Assembly (NCBI GenBank): GCA_020466095.1
Contig: CM035809.1
Coordinates: 21,802,139 to 21,866,138 of the forward strand
Reading direction: 5' to 3'
DNA: 64,000 nucleotides
Source of the DNA: Chlorops oryzae
Taxonomy: Eukaryota > Arthropoda > Insecta > Diptera > Chloropidae
Part shown: piece after piece, positions 1 through 13,503 of the stretch
Position numbering within the stretch: position 1 is the first letter of the stretch
How the letters are laid out: each line of letters starts with the position of its first letter
Translations under genes and position numbers: made by a program
The notes under the pieces: generated by a model
Databases searched by the model: none
What the model was told of the DNA's origin: nothing
Seen by the model: only the letters and a program-made list of their open reading frames with translations

Positions 1-792
1 CACGGCGAGGAATTTCGATAGTTAATCATTGTTTTGTTGCTTAGGGATTGAAATCTCTAAAAGTGTAAATCCTGCCATACAAAATTTACTAATCGATGCT
101 GACAGTCATGTTTAAATATATCGACATATCGATGTCTCAAAAAAATGTATCCATTTGAGAGGCAGCGTATCATTGTATCATTTCATTTTAAAAGTATCCA
201 ATTTGATACAATTGTATCCAAAACGGCAACGCTGAGACCAATTCTCATTAGGCAAAGCTCATCCAATGTAGTGATGTTGAATATACCGAGTACCTATCGA
301 GATTGGTGGTAGATTTTTTTCTCCTTCGCTAAAGGGAAATCCCACTATTTTCAAAATTTCAATATTTCATATTTATTTTTAATTATAATTTATATAAAGA
401 TAACCTACCACATATCGCACATGTACCTACTTTAAGAGTGTCACAACTCAAAATTTGTCAAATTCGGTTTAATGGACGATTTCGATGAAAATTTATATAT
501 AGAAAAGTGAAAAAATCTAAGAATTTTGGCGCTAAAATTTGTTCAAAAAACTGATTACAACTAGTCTAGTTTGGGTCTAGTTCCAAACTGGTCCAAACCG
601 GACTAATTGTAATCAGATTTTGAACTTAAGTAAAATTTAACCGAAATAGGTCGAATGGAATTCATGACTATTTTCCTTGCCAGGATGTTTAATCCACGAT
701 TGAACAGGACAAACAATCGAAACTTTTTTTTTTTTTTTTTTTTCATTTCAAATATTCTTATATAATTTTAATAATATTTTACTGTCTAGAAA

Positions 793-3209
793 TTAAATTT
801 GAGCCGTTTTATTACTACTCCCGTAGATCATATTTAAAGACGAACGAATCAATGCATCGCTGCGCTCTACAAAACCATCTAAATGCGACCAAAGGAACCA
901 GAAGGCAAGAAAATAAAACAAAGCCGTCATAATGCGATCCAAAATATATAATCGTCTCAGGACCACTCTAGCTCGTGGCAGTGTAGCGTCACTTTCTCCC
1001 AACACGTAATTCCGCATGCCCTTTATGTACGATTTGATGTAGTCGGCCCAATTGCAAATCGATATATCAAAAATCTCTTTATCGATTGGATTTAATTCTT
1101 CGTAGAATTTTAGGAACCGATCGTTTCGGAAATCCCATTCTTTTGTCGTATAATACTGCAACAGCTGGAGTCCGGTATAGATTTTATTTTGCACGTGAAC
1201 GAGACTAAAATTGTGTTAAAGAAAATTCATTAAAATTCCTTCCTTCTTTTCGATAAAAATCGATAACTTACAAAGGCTTCCTTCCCAGGAGTTGGCACAA
1301 AAGGTCAATAAAATATGCAGGCAAATAATGGAAGAAAATCACACAAAACATATGATGGTAATAATTTTTCTTAATCGATCCATCCGGGAACCATAGAGCA
1401 AAACTAAGCGGTGTATCGTAGAAAAGTCTTTTACCCGTCTCTATGCTCTCACCCCATTTCATGAGGGATTTTGTCGAAAGGCAGAGATTACAGAACTCAA
1501 CACCCGTTGTTTTTGATTGACCACGTCGATAGCCGGCAATTATCATTCCATTAACGGCTGAAAATTAAATGAATTTCAACTAATTTTGAATTTAGGGAAA
1601 AATAATTTTTTTTGGGAAATACAAACCTGTATCGACAGGTACAATGGTTGCCGCATAATCAGGATTACAATGCATCGAACGAATGACACCACGAGCTGCA
1701 CCGATCATTAGACCCGTTGGTCCCATTACACCTTCTATCCAACCAGGAAGAGGTTCTCTCATTGCGGCTGTGACTGTGGATGAAAAGACATTAAAATTAC
1801 AAAATATGGAAGTAAAAGTGCTTAAATGATGGAAGCGGAAATGATCTCATTGGGTGGAAATAGGATAAAATATGGAAAGAAATCTCATTATCTTCGATAA
1901 GCCTTTCACTGTTTAATTTCACACATTTGCTTCAAAAGCGTCACAATTCAAAATTTTTCAAATTGGGGTTAATGCAAGAAATGTGTTCACAGGTCACCTT
2001 GTCTACCTAATCGCACACTTCAAAGCATTTGAATTCTTTTCTTAGCGGAAGAAAAATCCCTTGATCCTTAACCCTTTATCGTTTACGAACTAATATTTGG
2101 TTTTGATGAAAAACAAAATCTTAATTATTTCCGTAGCCTTTTAAAAACCATGTATTGTGGGAAAAAATTTTGCTGCCACTTTTATCACATATCATATATT
2201 AAAGGGTTAATAAAACTATGTACAGCGAAAAAAATAATTTCCAATTATTTAATTTTTCATGCGGTAAGGGGTTAATGAAACCATTTGCTGCGAAAAAAAT
2301 GTAAGTTTTTCATATCGAAGCATGTGAGGGCCAAGGGACAATATAGAATTTACTGAACAGATCAAATCAGCTGACTAATTAAGTGACATGAAGTTAATGC
2401 AGATATTCTTCCCCTTTACAATTATTTCCGTAAGAGTTCAAGGAAAATTAGAAACATTTAAGATTTATCGTTTTCAAGTTATCGTTTTAAAAATGATCGA
2501 TTTGCTGACTAGTGTAATTTAACTAAAACGATCTATTCCACATTAAAGAGTAAAAAATCATTTTCAAAAATTCAAAAAAAAAATTCTTATTTTAAACACA
2601 ATTTTACCCCATAAAGGGTTAATTAACTCACCTATAGATGGACGTGTTATAATAATTGGCAGACTTTTTCCATATCTACAAACCAGATCTTCACAAAGCG
2701 ATTTACTGTAAGCGTACGTGTTTGGAAGTCCATTTAATAGTCTAAGAAAAGATATTAGAAATAATTTAAAAAATAAAATAAAAATAAAAATAAGAAGGGT
2801 TAATATCTTATTACCCCGGTGTAGCTGCCGCCAAGGCCTTATCGTCCAAAGTATTAACCATATCGATAATATCATAGGGATCATGTGATGCAGGATAGGC
2901 ACGCTCGTGCAAAACGCTCTCATTACATTGCGAGTACGAAGTGCTGACATGGACGAACGTCTCCAAATGTGGCATTTTTTCGGCTAGCTTGAGTACTTTT
3001 TGTGTGCCAACAACATTCATTGCAATCATCGGACGTAGCGGCTGGTCGAAGCGAACGTTGGCAGCACAATGAAATATTACCTCAACATTTGAGGCTAAGA
3101 CATTTGTGTCATTGGCGCTCAAGCCAAGGTCTGGTTCCAAGACATCACCTCTTATGACATGAACTTTATTTACGACGTCAGGATTCTTCTCCAAGATTTT
3201 GTCGAAAAT
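793..3209 (-). pseudogene. Fatty acyl-CoA reductase copy lacking exon 1
   Basis: Exons on the minus strand are 2815-3209, 2632-2741, 1627-1767, 1272-1557 and 793-1204. All are in frame, with the same splice sites as the complete gene at 9085-13503. The proteins are nearly identical; one visible change is H for Y in the C-terminal segment WSHLDGF. The exon with the start codon and the NAD(P)-binding motif TGATGFMG is missing: the duplicated intron 1 stops at about 4460 and Pkc98E sequence follows. Alone, this copy could not make an active reductase. It could be a dead partial duplicate, alternative 3' exons reached by splicing from the exon at 13303-13503, or an assembly artefact. The open frames mean it is young or not real. 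Confidence 0.75.
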
Positions 3210-4039
3210 CTGTGCGACACAAAAATTAATTAAATGCAATTAAATAATGTTTTTTAAACATGTTTTTTTGTTATGAGAAAAATCGCACGGAAGCGAATAT
3301 AAATTATTAGAATTGTCAAGCCATGATTTTTGTTTTTCCGGAAGGTCATAAGTGGAACAACGAAAAATATTTCAATTAAACACTTAAAGGTATGCACTTG
3401 AGTATTTAAGAACAAATTTGGGATGATTTAAAGCCTTTACTCAAGCAGCTCCAAAAGGCTTTAAGATGATCCGAACAACTCCAAAAAGTCTTGCTCATCG
3501 TGTGCTTAAATGGACATACCCACAAGATACCCAAAGATTCTTGCTATAGAAATTATTCACAATAATTATATGCATACTTTTAGGTGTTGAATTGGAATAT
3601 TTTCTATTGCTCTCGTGATATCACTGATGCCGGATTGAGGGATTTAACTGCAATTTGAGGAATATTTTCATTTAATTTAGAACCAAAAATTACTTCATGT
3701 GTTTAAAAGGAATTTTTGGGAACATATCTTTAGAAAAGTGAAACAAAATGCATTTATTTTTTATATCCGAAGGAAAAGTGAAGCCAAAATGTTGGCAACA
3801 TTGAGTCTTATAAGCCTTTAGAAGACTAGAAAATAATAGAGGATAACTATTGAAGCGTTTTCTTATGGATCTTTCATATGGACAAAGCTACTAGAATGAA
3901 GATATTTCTCACTATTGAAAATGTTCTCAATATTTATATGCAGACTTTTGGGTGCTTGTCCTATGTATTTAAAGTTTTTTCTTGGCCCGCTTTGTTACGC
4001 GGAACAAAATAGTCGGGTAGCGTTTTGTAGGCATGACTC

Positions 4040-4270
4040 GTTGACTTAAAAAAATTGAAGCATACTTGATGGGGCAAAAAAAATTTCTTATCAACATTTT
4101 CTTATCATAATTTTAGCAAAGTTGAATTCCAAACCACTTTTATAACTTCCAAAAAAATTCATATTAAAGTTAAAAATTGATTTGAATCTTAACTTTTTGT
4201 GAGTTGAACAATATTTGTACTCCACAAAGTATGCTTTAAATTAATAAAAGTCAACAAAATTCGAGCCCTG
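4040..4270. mobile_element. Degraded hAT-type MITE in FAR intron 1 (left copy)
   Basis: This stretch resembles the intact MITE at 49021-49262, sharing the AAGCATACTT and AAGTATGCTTTAAAT arms and the terminal CGAGCCCTG. The left end is eroded. The same relic is present at 12330-12565, so it was inserted before the FAR block was duplicated. Confidence 0.6.
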
Positions 4271-4952
4271 TTTACAGTGCTTAACTATGACACTAACGTT
4301 GAACTTTAACCGTCGTCGCTTAAAACGGTGCGTTATTATAAACGAAGTACTTTCATCCATATTCGACTGTACATCACTTAATTATTGATTGACCTTAGTT
4401 TCTGAAACCAGCACAGCATCACATATCATTAATGACCCCCCGAAACTAATTGTGAGTAGCAATCTTAACACTGTTTCATTTCTGACATGGAGAGAGCCCC
4501 TAAGGATTTAAAAACATTCAATTGCAATAAGTTTTCAACCTATAGCCACATTATAACATCATTAATAATCTCGCCTAAGCATCAAGTTCGCAGAAATATG
4601 CACTTTTAAAACTTTTTAATCCACCCGTTGCTCTCTGTTTACCAATTATTATTTGTCTATGTAAGTGTCTGCATATATGTGTTGGAAGCTTACCAAATGA
4701 ATTCGCGACAGTGTGAACAGAATGTGGGCTGTCGTAAAAACGTTGCCATAAACTTGTGTCCATTGACCTATTTAACGATTGAAGTGAAATTGAAAATTAT
4801 GAAAAAGATTTAAAAAAAAAAAAAAAAAAATAGAAAACAAGCAAAGACGAAAAGAAAAGAGGATTTAATTGAAATTGAATTCCATCGAAACCAAGGAAAG
4901 AGGACATACACACATACGGTGTATGTGGTTGTGAACAGAACTATACACTTAC

Positions 4953-6520
4953 TTGGTGCACTCGACGTCGCATAGCACCGCGACGTCGATTGAAGCCAGC
5001 ACGCTCTTTGAACTCCTTGTTACCCGAAGTGGTGTGTTCCACCGCAGCCACTGTTTTTGTTTGATCTAAATTGTATTAAAAATGAACGGATTTCGAAGAA
5101 TAGATTATATGGGCATGTCAATTTTCGTATTGCAATATACGTACCATTGCGGTTTTTTAATTCAATAATGACGTGTATCTTCCCTTGAGGCTCCAAATTA
5201 ACCTAAATACATATTGTCGTGGGGATTAGAAACATATGTTATTAATTTTACTAATTATAGTGGAGTTTTGATTTATAGGATAGTGGTTCGACCACAATAA
5301 AGAATGTGGATAAATTTTTAGAAAGGTTTTAAGATATATTTAAGATTCGTATTCAGAAGAAATTGGGAAAACTTTGGGCCCATATGTGTTGCTATTATTT
5401 CGTGGATTCTTTGTAACGTTTGGAAATAGTAAAACTGTTTCAAAAGTCCCTTTAAAAGCACATTAAAATGCACTATTTTATGCTTTTTCTGATATAGAAG
5501 GGATCTAGGGAAAGTTCAGCCCTGTTGGGATAGGAGGGAGGAGAGAAAGTAATGAGTGTTTCCTCCGGGCCCCGGGACTTTCTCAAGGGCCCAATCTAAG
5601 TAGTTAAAAGAATGTCTTTCAAAGAAAGGGAAAACGCTAGTGGGAAGTGAAGACTTGTTGAAGAGAGACGGGGATATGGGTGTTTCCTCCGGACCGCCGG
5701 ACTTTCTCAAGGGCTCAATCCAAGTATTTAAAAGACGGTCTTTCAAAGAAAAAGGAATTTGCTAGTGTAAGTGAAGGTCTTTTGAGAAGTAAGAGGAAAT
5801 AGCGTGTTTCCTCCGATACCCCATAAAGCAAGATGAATTCCTTTCAAAGGCGGATGATAAATATCCTTAAGTAGTGCTCATTCATCTCTACATAACTTTT
5901 AATCGCATCTACAGTAAAATAAGCCCAGTAGATAACTGCTCGTAGAATACTACATAAATGCATTCTGCACAGACATTTTTAATATGACTTAAAGACGGCC
6001 AATTAAGGAATGGTCCTTTGAAAAACAATGTAATCTCCGTGAAACGAAATAGTTCGATAAACTTTTGCATCATTTTCTCACCCATAGATCGGTGCACTGT
6101 TGTTTGCAAATATCTTAGAGACGGTATCATACAATTCGCCACGAAATGCATCCGGAGGCAGTGCTGCCATGGAATACAGTTAAATTTATGATTCTTCGCA
6201 TGGTAACTCATGCATCAATTGTTCATTCCATAACGGGATCGAACGTTTTGGTCTTGTTGTTGAAGATTGTAATCTGGGAACGGTATAAAAGAATGTAAGT
6301 GCAATCGAATTCATTCGAGTATTTAGTTCTCGATAAATTGGAATGCAGTTATCGTTTAATTACTTACCATATGCTATCGTCACATCAATTGAAACTACGG
6401 AATTAGCTGCTCTTCGCTAATTTCCCAAACGAGATCATTATGCGTTTCTGGAATTCTGTTGGAACGTACCTGCTTGCTATCGGAGACTTTTGATTTGAAT
6501 GTTACCCGTCAAAATGTTTT
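4953..6520 (-). CDS. Pkc98E: Pkc98E-like novel protein kinase C, 5' exons (C2 domain and pseudosubstrate)
   Basis: Four minus-strand exons match the N-terminus of fly PKC-epsilon. Exon at about 6368-6520 encodes the start of the C2 domain, with RPTEFQKR and SIDVDDS readable only across indels. Exon about 6088-6273 encodes TRPKTFDP, VFH, AALPPD and FVANCMIP, again in shifting frames. Exon 5145-5202 (VNLEPQGKIHVIIELKNRNG) and exon 4953-5065, with pseudosubstrate FNRRRGAMRRRVHQ, are perfect, with good splice sites and matching phase. The kinase binds diacylglycerol and phosphorylates Ser/Thr targets. The C1 and catalytic exons are not in the window, and a partial FAR copy sits where they would be expected. 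The two bad exons suggest unpolished sequence. A decaying pseudogene is the alternative. Identity is from recall of the family, and I am fairly sure of it. Confidence 0.8.
5545..5825. repeat. Short tandem repeat, period about 122 bp
   Basis: The phrase GTTTCCTCCG followed by a GC-rich patch and GACTTTCTCAAGGGC recurs at about 5560, 5681 and 5804. There are two full units and a partial third. It lies in the presumed Pkc98E intron between exons 2 and 3. Confidence 0.7.
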
Positions 6521-8290
6521 TTTGATGTATAATTATTATTATTTCGATAAAAGTTGCTTGAGTTGTGCTTAAGTGACTGTTAAGTTATATTAAGTGACAA
6601 ACGTGACTGCTGAATTCCTTGAAACGTACGAGCATCAGATTAGACCATTGGTGTATTTCCTTTTAAAAAGAAATTATGAAGTTTTAGAATAAACAGTATT
6701 AAGTAGCCGAAAGTCTTCAAACATATATTGAAGTTTAGGAAAATATGGCAGCATTTGTACACAGGGCTGCAATACATCAGTGATTGATCTATATATTATT
6801 AAAAACGAAAAATGAGGTATAGCTTTCGGGTATCCTTTAACATGAGACAGTTCAATAAGTTAGCTTTAAGTGAGCACACTACTGTTGTCAAATTCTTTAA
6901 AATTGAAGCATGACGTAGGCTTGCACGCAACTTGAAGGCAATTTATTTTCAAAATGCCGTCGTCAAGGAAAAACTTAGAATGCTAGCAACTATGATCAGC
7001 TGTTAAAAACTTGAACGTATAAATGAAAGATCTTGAAAGAAAATTGAAGTCTAAGTGAATATGCAATTCTAAAAGGTGCAGATGTTTCAGTCAATGTTGC
7101 AGTGCTATGAATTAAAGCAAAAATTGAACTTGGGATCCTTAAGAGAAGCTCAGAATATTGGCAAAACTAAATATGACACGAACCTCTAATGAAACACAGT
7201 CACAAACGTGACGAAATCCAAAATTCATAAAGACAGTGCTGATTTTTTGGTACATTTACTTTTTACAGTAAAAAAGTACTTTTTTGTTTGTTTTGGTCAA
7301 CCCTTAATCGTGTTTTCTTTTTTTTTGAATTTTTAAGTTTGTTTTAAAAGAAAATTAACTTTAAATAGTTAAAAATTATTTCTTTTTGTATTTTAGTTGA
7401 AAATCCTATTTATTATTTTATATTCTTTCGTATTTGGGGGAAAAAGTTCAATTTAAGGGGATTTCACAGTTTCCCCATCTGGCAACACTGAACACATATA
7501 TATATAATAGAGTACATATATATATAGAAATCAAAAACAGCTTCAAAGTACTTACTCGAAATTGAGAATCGTTTAAAATGACATTTCCAATATTTACGTA
7601 GTTCATTTCATGTTTTACGAGTAACGGGGATTGCCAACATTCGATTTGAAATCTTTTTTCAGCACTCTCGACAACTTTAACACTAATTATTAAATAAAAT
7701 AAACAACTTCTGTTGTCGATACTAAGAACGAATTTTGCTACACAAAGAACCGGTTACTTACAAATAACGTCACTACGAAGAGAGCTTTCTGTTAGGACCC
7801 TTTGAGTTAGGCAAAGCTTTTTGTTAGACCAACTCAGCGCTGCCACTCACTTCATTTTTTTCGTATCAATATAAGTTTACGAAGCGTATCCAAAATGTAA
7901 ATCAAATTTTTGTTAAACGTAAGTTATCGATTATAATGTTATCGATATGTGTAGAACCTATACTTACAAGTTATTTGGAGTGATTTATTTTGTTTACTCG
8001 TTGAATGTTAAATGTGTCTGATTTTTCTTCAGTTTTACATAATTGTGTTACAAAATTTTATTTTTCAGTAGTTGCCCAATTTCGACATCAATGTTGGAAT
8101 TCGATTATCAAAGATATCGTAAATTTTCTTCGATTATAATAGTTTCGATATGTGTACAACCATACTGACAGTATTTGGTAGTTTATTTTGTTACTCGTTG
8201 AATGAAATTGTTTTTTCAGTTTTAAAATGGTACAATTTTTATTTTTCAGTAGTTGCAATTTCCAAATGGGAATCGATGCATCAAAGATTC
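6521..8290. other. Region upstream of Pkc98E exons: possible 5' exon and a noisy local duplication
   Basis: On the minus strand, about 7556-7690 is open and ends in a strong donor (TCGA|GTAAGTAC). It might be a 5' untranslated or unrecognised exon of Pkc98E, but I do not know its product. Around 7910-8060 and 8085-8230 the same phrases recur (TATCGATTATAAT, ATCGATATGTGTA, TATTTTTCAGTAGTTGC) with many indels. CGATA-type motifs are frequent. No other gene is seen. Confidence 0.4.
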
Positions 8291-8299
8291 GAAATTTTC

Positions 8300-11200
8300 C
8301 TTCGGTAAATATTCATTCTACAACGGCGAGGATTTCGATGTTAATCATGTTTTGTTGCTTAGGGATTGAAATCTCTAAAAGTGTAAATCCTGCCATACAA
8401 AATTTACTAATCGATGCTGACAGTCATGTTTAAATATATCGACATATCGATGTCTCAAAAAAATGTATCCATTTGAGAGGGAGCGTATCATTGTATCATT
8501 TCATTTTAAAAGTATCCAATTTGATACAATTGTATCCAAAACGGCAACGCTGAGACCAATTCTCATTAGGCAAAGCTCATCCAATGTAGTAATGTTGAAT
8601 ATACCGAGTACCTATCGAGATTGGTGGTAGATTTTTTTTCTCCTTCGCTAAAGGGAAATCCCACTATTTTCAAAATTTCAATATTTCATATTTATTTTTT
8701 ATTTATAATTTATATAAAGATAACCTACCACATATCGCACATGTACCTACTTTAAGAGTGTCACAACTCAAAATTTGTCAAATTCGGTTTAATGGACGAT
8801 TTCGATGAAAATTTATATATAGAAAAGTGAAAAAATCTAAGAATTTTGGCGCTAAAATTTTTCAAAAAACTGATTACAACTAGTCTAGTTTGGGTCTAGT
8901 TCCAAAGTGGTCCAAACCGGACTAGTTGTAATCAGACTTTGAACTGCCTATTTTCCTTGCCGGAATGGTATGATTTTCTCGTTTAATCCACGATTGAACA
9001 GGACAAACAATCGAAACTTTTTTTTTTTTTTTTTTCATTTCAAATATTCTTATATAATTTTAATAATATTTTACTGTCTAGAAATTAAATTTGAGCCGTT
9101 TTATTACTACTCCCGTAGATCATATTTAAAGACGAACGAATCAATGCATCGCTGCGCTCTACAAAACCATCTAAATACGACCAAAGGAACCAGAAGGCAA
9201 GAAAATAAAACAAAGCCGTCATAATGCGATCCAAAATATATAATCGTCTCAGGACCACTCTAGCACGTGGCAGTGTAGCGTCGCTTTCTCCCAACACGTA
9301 ATTCCGCATGCCCTTTATGTACGATTTGATGTAGTCGGCCCAATTGCAAATCGATATATCAAAAATCTCTTTATCGATTGGATTTAATTCTTCGTAGAAT
9401 TTTAGGAACCGATCGTTTCGGAAATCCCATTCTTTTGTCGTATAATACTGCAACAGCTGGAGTCCGGTATAGATTTTATTTTGCACGTGAACGAGACTAA
9501 AATTGTGTTAAAGAAAATTCATTAAAATTCCTTCCTTCTTTTCGATAAAAATCGATAACTTACAAAGGCTTCCTTCCCAGGAGTTGGCACAAAAGGTCAA
9601 TAAAATATGCAGGCAAATAATGGAAGAAAATCACACAAAACATATGATGGTAATAATTTTTCTTAATCGATCCATCCGGGAACCATAGAGCAAAACTAAG
9701 CGGTGTATCGTAGAAAAGTCTTTTACCCGTCTCTATGCTCTCACCCCATTTCATGAGGGATTTTGTCGAAAGGCAGAGATTACAGAACTCAACACCCGTT
9801 GTTTTTGATTGACCACGTCGATAGCCGGCAATTATCATTCCATTAACGGCTGAAAATTAAATGAATTTCAACTAATTTTGAATTTAGGGAAAAATAATTT
9901 TTTTTGGGAAATACAAACCTGTATCGACAGGTACAATGGTTGCCGCATAATCAGGATTACAATGCATCGAACGAATGACACCACGAGCTGCACCGATCAT
10001 TAGACCCGTTGGTCCCATTACACCTTCTATCCAACCAGGAAGAGGTTCTCTCATTGCGGCTGTGACTGTGGATGAAAAGACATTAAAATTACAAAATATG
10101 GAAGTAAAAGTGCTTAAATGATGGAAGCGGAAATGATCTCATTGGGTGGAAATAGGATAAAATATGGAAAGAAATCTCATTAATCTTCGATAAGCCTTTC
10201 ACTGTTTAATTTCACACATTTGCTTCAAAAGTGTCACAATTCAAAATTTTTCAAATTGGGGTTAATGCAAGAAATGTGTTCACAGGTCACCTTGTCTACC
10301 TAATCGCACACTTCAAAGCATTTGAATTCTTTTCTTAGCGGAAGAAAAATCCCTTGATCCTTAACCCTTTATCGTTTACGAACTAATATTTGGTTTTGAT
10401 GAAAAACAAAATCTTAATTATTTCCGTAGCCTTTTAAAAACCATGTATTGTGGGAAAAATTTTGCTGCCACTTTTATCACATATCATATATTAAAGGGTT
10501 AATAAAACTATGTACAGCGAAAAAAATAATTTCCAATTATTTAATTTTTCATGCGGTAAGGGGTTAATGAAACCATTTGCTGCGAAAAAAAATGTAAGTT
10601 TTTCATATCGAAGCATGTGAGGGCCAAGGGACAATATAGAATTTACTGAACAGATCAAATCAGCTGACAAATTAAGTGACATGAAGTTAATGCAGATATT
10701 CTTCCCCTTTACAATTATTTCCGTAAGAGTTCAAGGAAAATTAGAAACATTTAAGATTTATCGTTTTCAAGTTATCGTTTTAAAAATGATCGATTTGCTG
10801 ACTAGTGTAATTCAACTAAATTAATCTATTCCACATTAAAGAGTAAAAAATCATTTTCAAAAATTCAAAAAAAAAAATTCTTAATTTAAACAAAGTCTTA
10901 CCCCATAAAGGGTTAATTAACTCACCTATAGATGGACGTGTTATAATAATTGGCAGACTTTTTCCATATCTACAAACCAGATCTTCACAAAGCGATTTAC
11001 TGTAAGCGTACGTGTTTGGAAGTCCATTTAATAGTCTAAGAAAAGAACATAGAAAAAATTTTAAAAAATAAAATAAAAATAAAAATTAAGAAGGGTTAAT
11101 ATCTTATTACCCCGGTGTAGCTGCCGCCAAGGCCTTATCGTCCAGAGTATTAACCATATCGATAATATCATAGGGATCATGTGATGCAGGATAGGCACGC

Positions 11201-12755
11201 TCGTGCAAAACGCTCTCATTACATTGCGAGTACGAAGTGCTGACATGGACGAACGTCTCCAAATGTGGCATTTTTTCGGCTAGCTTGAGTACTTTTTGTG
11301 TGCCAACAACATTCATTGCAATCATCGGACGTAGCGGCTGGTCGAAGCGAACGTTGGCAGCACAATGAAATATTACCTCAACATTTGAGGCTAAGACATT
11401 TGTGTCATTGGCGCTCAAGCCAAGGTCTGGTTCCAAGACATCACCTCTTATGACATGAACTTTATTTACGACGTCAGGATTTTTTTCCAAGATTTTGTCG
11501 AAAATCTGTGCGACACAAAAATTAATTAAATGCAATTAAATAATGTTTTTTAAACATGTTTTTTTGTTATGAGAAAAATCGCACGGAAGCGAATATAAAT
11601 TATTAGAATTGTCAAGCCATGATTTTTGTTTTTCCGGAAGGTCATAAGTGGAGCGACGAAAAATATTTCAATTAAACACTTAAAGGTATGCACTTGAGTA
11701 TTTAAGAACAAATTTGGGATGATTTAAAGCATTTACTCAAGGAGCTCCAAAAGGCTTTAAGATGATCCGAACAACTCCAAAAAGTCTGGCTCATCGTGTG
11801 CTTAAATGGACATACCCACAAGATACCCAAAGATTCTTGCTATAGAAATTATTCACAATAATTATATGCATACTTTTAGGTGTTGAAATTGAAGTATTTT
11901 CTATTGCTCTCGTGATATCACTGATGCCGGATTGAGGGATTTAACTGCAATTTGAGGAATATTTTCACTTAATTTTGAACCAAAAATTACTTCATGTGTT
12001 TAAAAGGAATTTTTTGGAACATATCTTTAGAAAAGTGAAACAAATTGGATTTTTTTTATATCCGAAGGAAAAGTGAAGCCAAAATATTGGAAAAATTGAG
12101 TCTTATAAGTCTTTAGAAGACTAGAAAATAATATAAGATAACTATTGAAGCGTTTTCTTATGGATCTTTCTTATGGACAAACCTACTAAAATGAACATAT
12201 TTCTCACTATTGAAAATGTTCTCAATATTTATAAGCAGACTTTTGGGTGCTTGTCCTATGTATTTACAGTTTTTCCTTGTTCCGCTATTGTTACGCGGAA
12301 CAAAATCGGTTGGGTAGCGTTTTGTAGGCATGACTCGTTGACTTAAAAAAATTGAAGCATACTTGACGGGGCAAAAAAAATTTTCTTATCAACATTTTGC
12401 GAATAATTTTAGCAAAGTTGAACTTCAAACCACTTTTATAATTTCAAAAAATTCATATTGAAGTTAAAAATCGGTTTGAATCTTAACTTTTTGTGAGTTC
12501 AACAAAATTTGTACTCCACAAAGTATGCTTTAAATTAATAAAAGTCAACAAAATTCCGAGCCCTGTTTACAGTACTTTAACTATGACACAAACGTTGAAC
12601 TTTAACCGTCGTCGCTTAAAACGGTGCGTTATTATAAACGAAGTACTTTCATCCATATTCGACTGTACATCACTTAATTATTAATTGACCTTAGTTTCTG
12701 AATCCAGCACAGCATCACATATCATTAATACCCCCCGAAACTCATTGTGAGTATT
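8300..12755. repeat. Segmental duplication, right copy
   Basis: Partner of 1-4460. Past about 12755 it continues into FAR intron 1 and exon 1, which makes this the ancestral-looking copy. Differences from the left copy include a replaced stretch near 8945-8985 (against 605-690) and scattered one-base indels in introns, while the exons stay in frame. Confidence 0.9.
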
Positions 12756-13503
12756 AATTTTAACCACTCAAGCTCGATGTAGAGGTGCTAATATCAACAA
12801 AAAAAAAATAATCTATCATATTAAACCAATAAATAATAATAAATAAAAAATTCGCATTTACAGCACTTTGAACCATTAATAGCAAACAAATGCCATTCTT
12901 TGCCTTGTTTTCCGAACTCATGTAACTGTAAAACCGACCGAAATTGCCGCCACAGCTGCGAAGTCGACACTCATAAATGATGCCTAATAAGTCTCGAAGA
13001 CCAAAATTGGTACTCGAAAGCAAGAATAAACAAAATGTTTACAGCTTTTTCGGTAATTAATGTTTTGGTCAGCTAATTTGAAGTCCATGACTTACATAGC
13101 ACACAAAAGCTTTTATACGGTAGTCTAAGTTATGTAAGAAAACATTGGAAAACAACAACAACAATAACAACAACAAAGACACAACAACCTCTTTATGGAA
13201 TCAAAAGAAATACCAACAATCATTGCTTTTTGGTGATTTTTCTTTTTTTCCTTTCGGTAACGGTTCTCTTAAGAGAGTGTGAAAAACCTTTGGAGTACTC
13301 ACCAAACATTTGAAGAACTGTTCTCTTCTCAATTCTGCTGTTAATCCTTTTTTTGGTCTTACAATCAGATAAATCGCATTAATATCGGGACAGCTGCGTA
13401 ATAGCTTCTCAACGAGAACTTTTCCCATAAAACCAGTTGCTCCAGTTACGAGGATATTCTTCCCAGCATACCATGCTGCAATTTCCGATTTTTCGCAATC
13501 CAT
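9085..13503 (-). CDS. Fatty acyl-CoA reductase (FAR), complete
   Basis: Six minus-strand exons: 13303-13503, 11111-11505, 10926-11035, 9919-10059, 9564-9849 and 9085-9496. Together they give 515 codons including the stop, the usual FAR length, with every phase consistent. The enzyme reduces fatty acyl-CoA to fatty alcohol with NADPH for waxes, cuticular lipids and pheromones. The N-terminus has the Rossmann motif TGATGFMG (residues about 20-27). The catalytic pair YAYSK (Y208, K212) is in exon 3. The C-terminal sterile-type domain starts near [18 protein letters not shown] and ends with a hydrophobic membrane segment ([19 protein letters not shown]) and a short tail. The ATG at 13503 is chosen because it immediately precedes the NAD-binding fold. 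Which of the many fly FAR paralogues this is cannot be told from the sequence alone. Confidence 0.93.
12330..12565. mobile_element. Degraded hAT-type MITE in FAR intron 1 (right copy)
   Basis: Duplicate of the relic at 4040-4270. It ends in CCGAGCCCTG and is related to the intact element at 49021-49262. Confidence 0.6.

Larger units (their letters stand above)
1..4460. repeat. Segmental duplication, left copy (FAR exons 2-6)
   Basis: This block matches about 8300-12755 almost base for base, offset 8292-8296, with scattered substitutions and small indels. It contains FAR exons 2-6 and part of intron 1, including the same old MITE fragment. The right boundary is sharp: after about 4460 the sequence no longer follows the other copy. 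The left boundary lies at or before base 1. The first 50 bases match only with several indels. The block may be a tandem duplication or a second haplotype left in the assembly. Confidence 0.9.

Noticed and set aside
12760..13023. 87-codon minus-strand frame in FAR intron 1
   Set aside because: No recognisable features, and FAR exon phases close perfectly without it.
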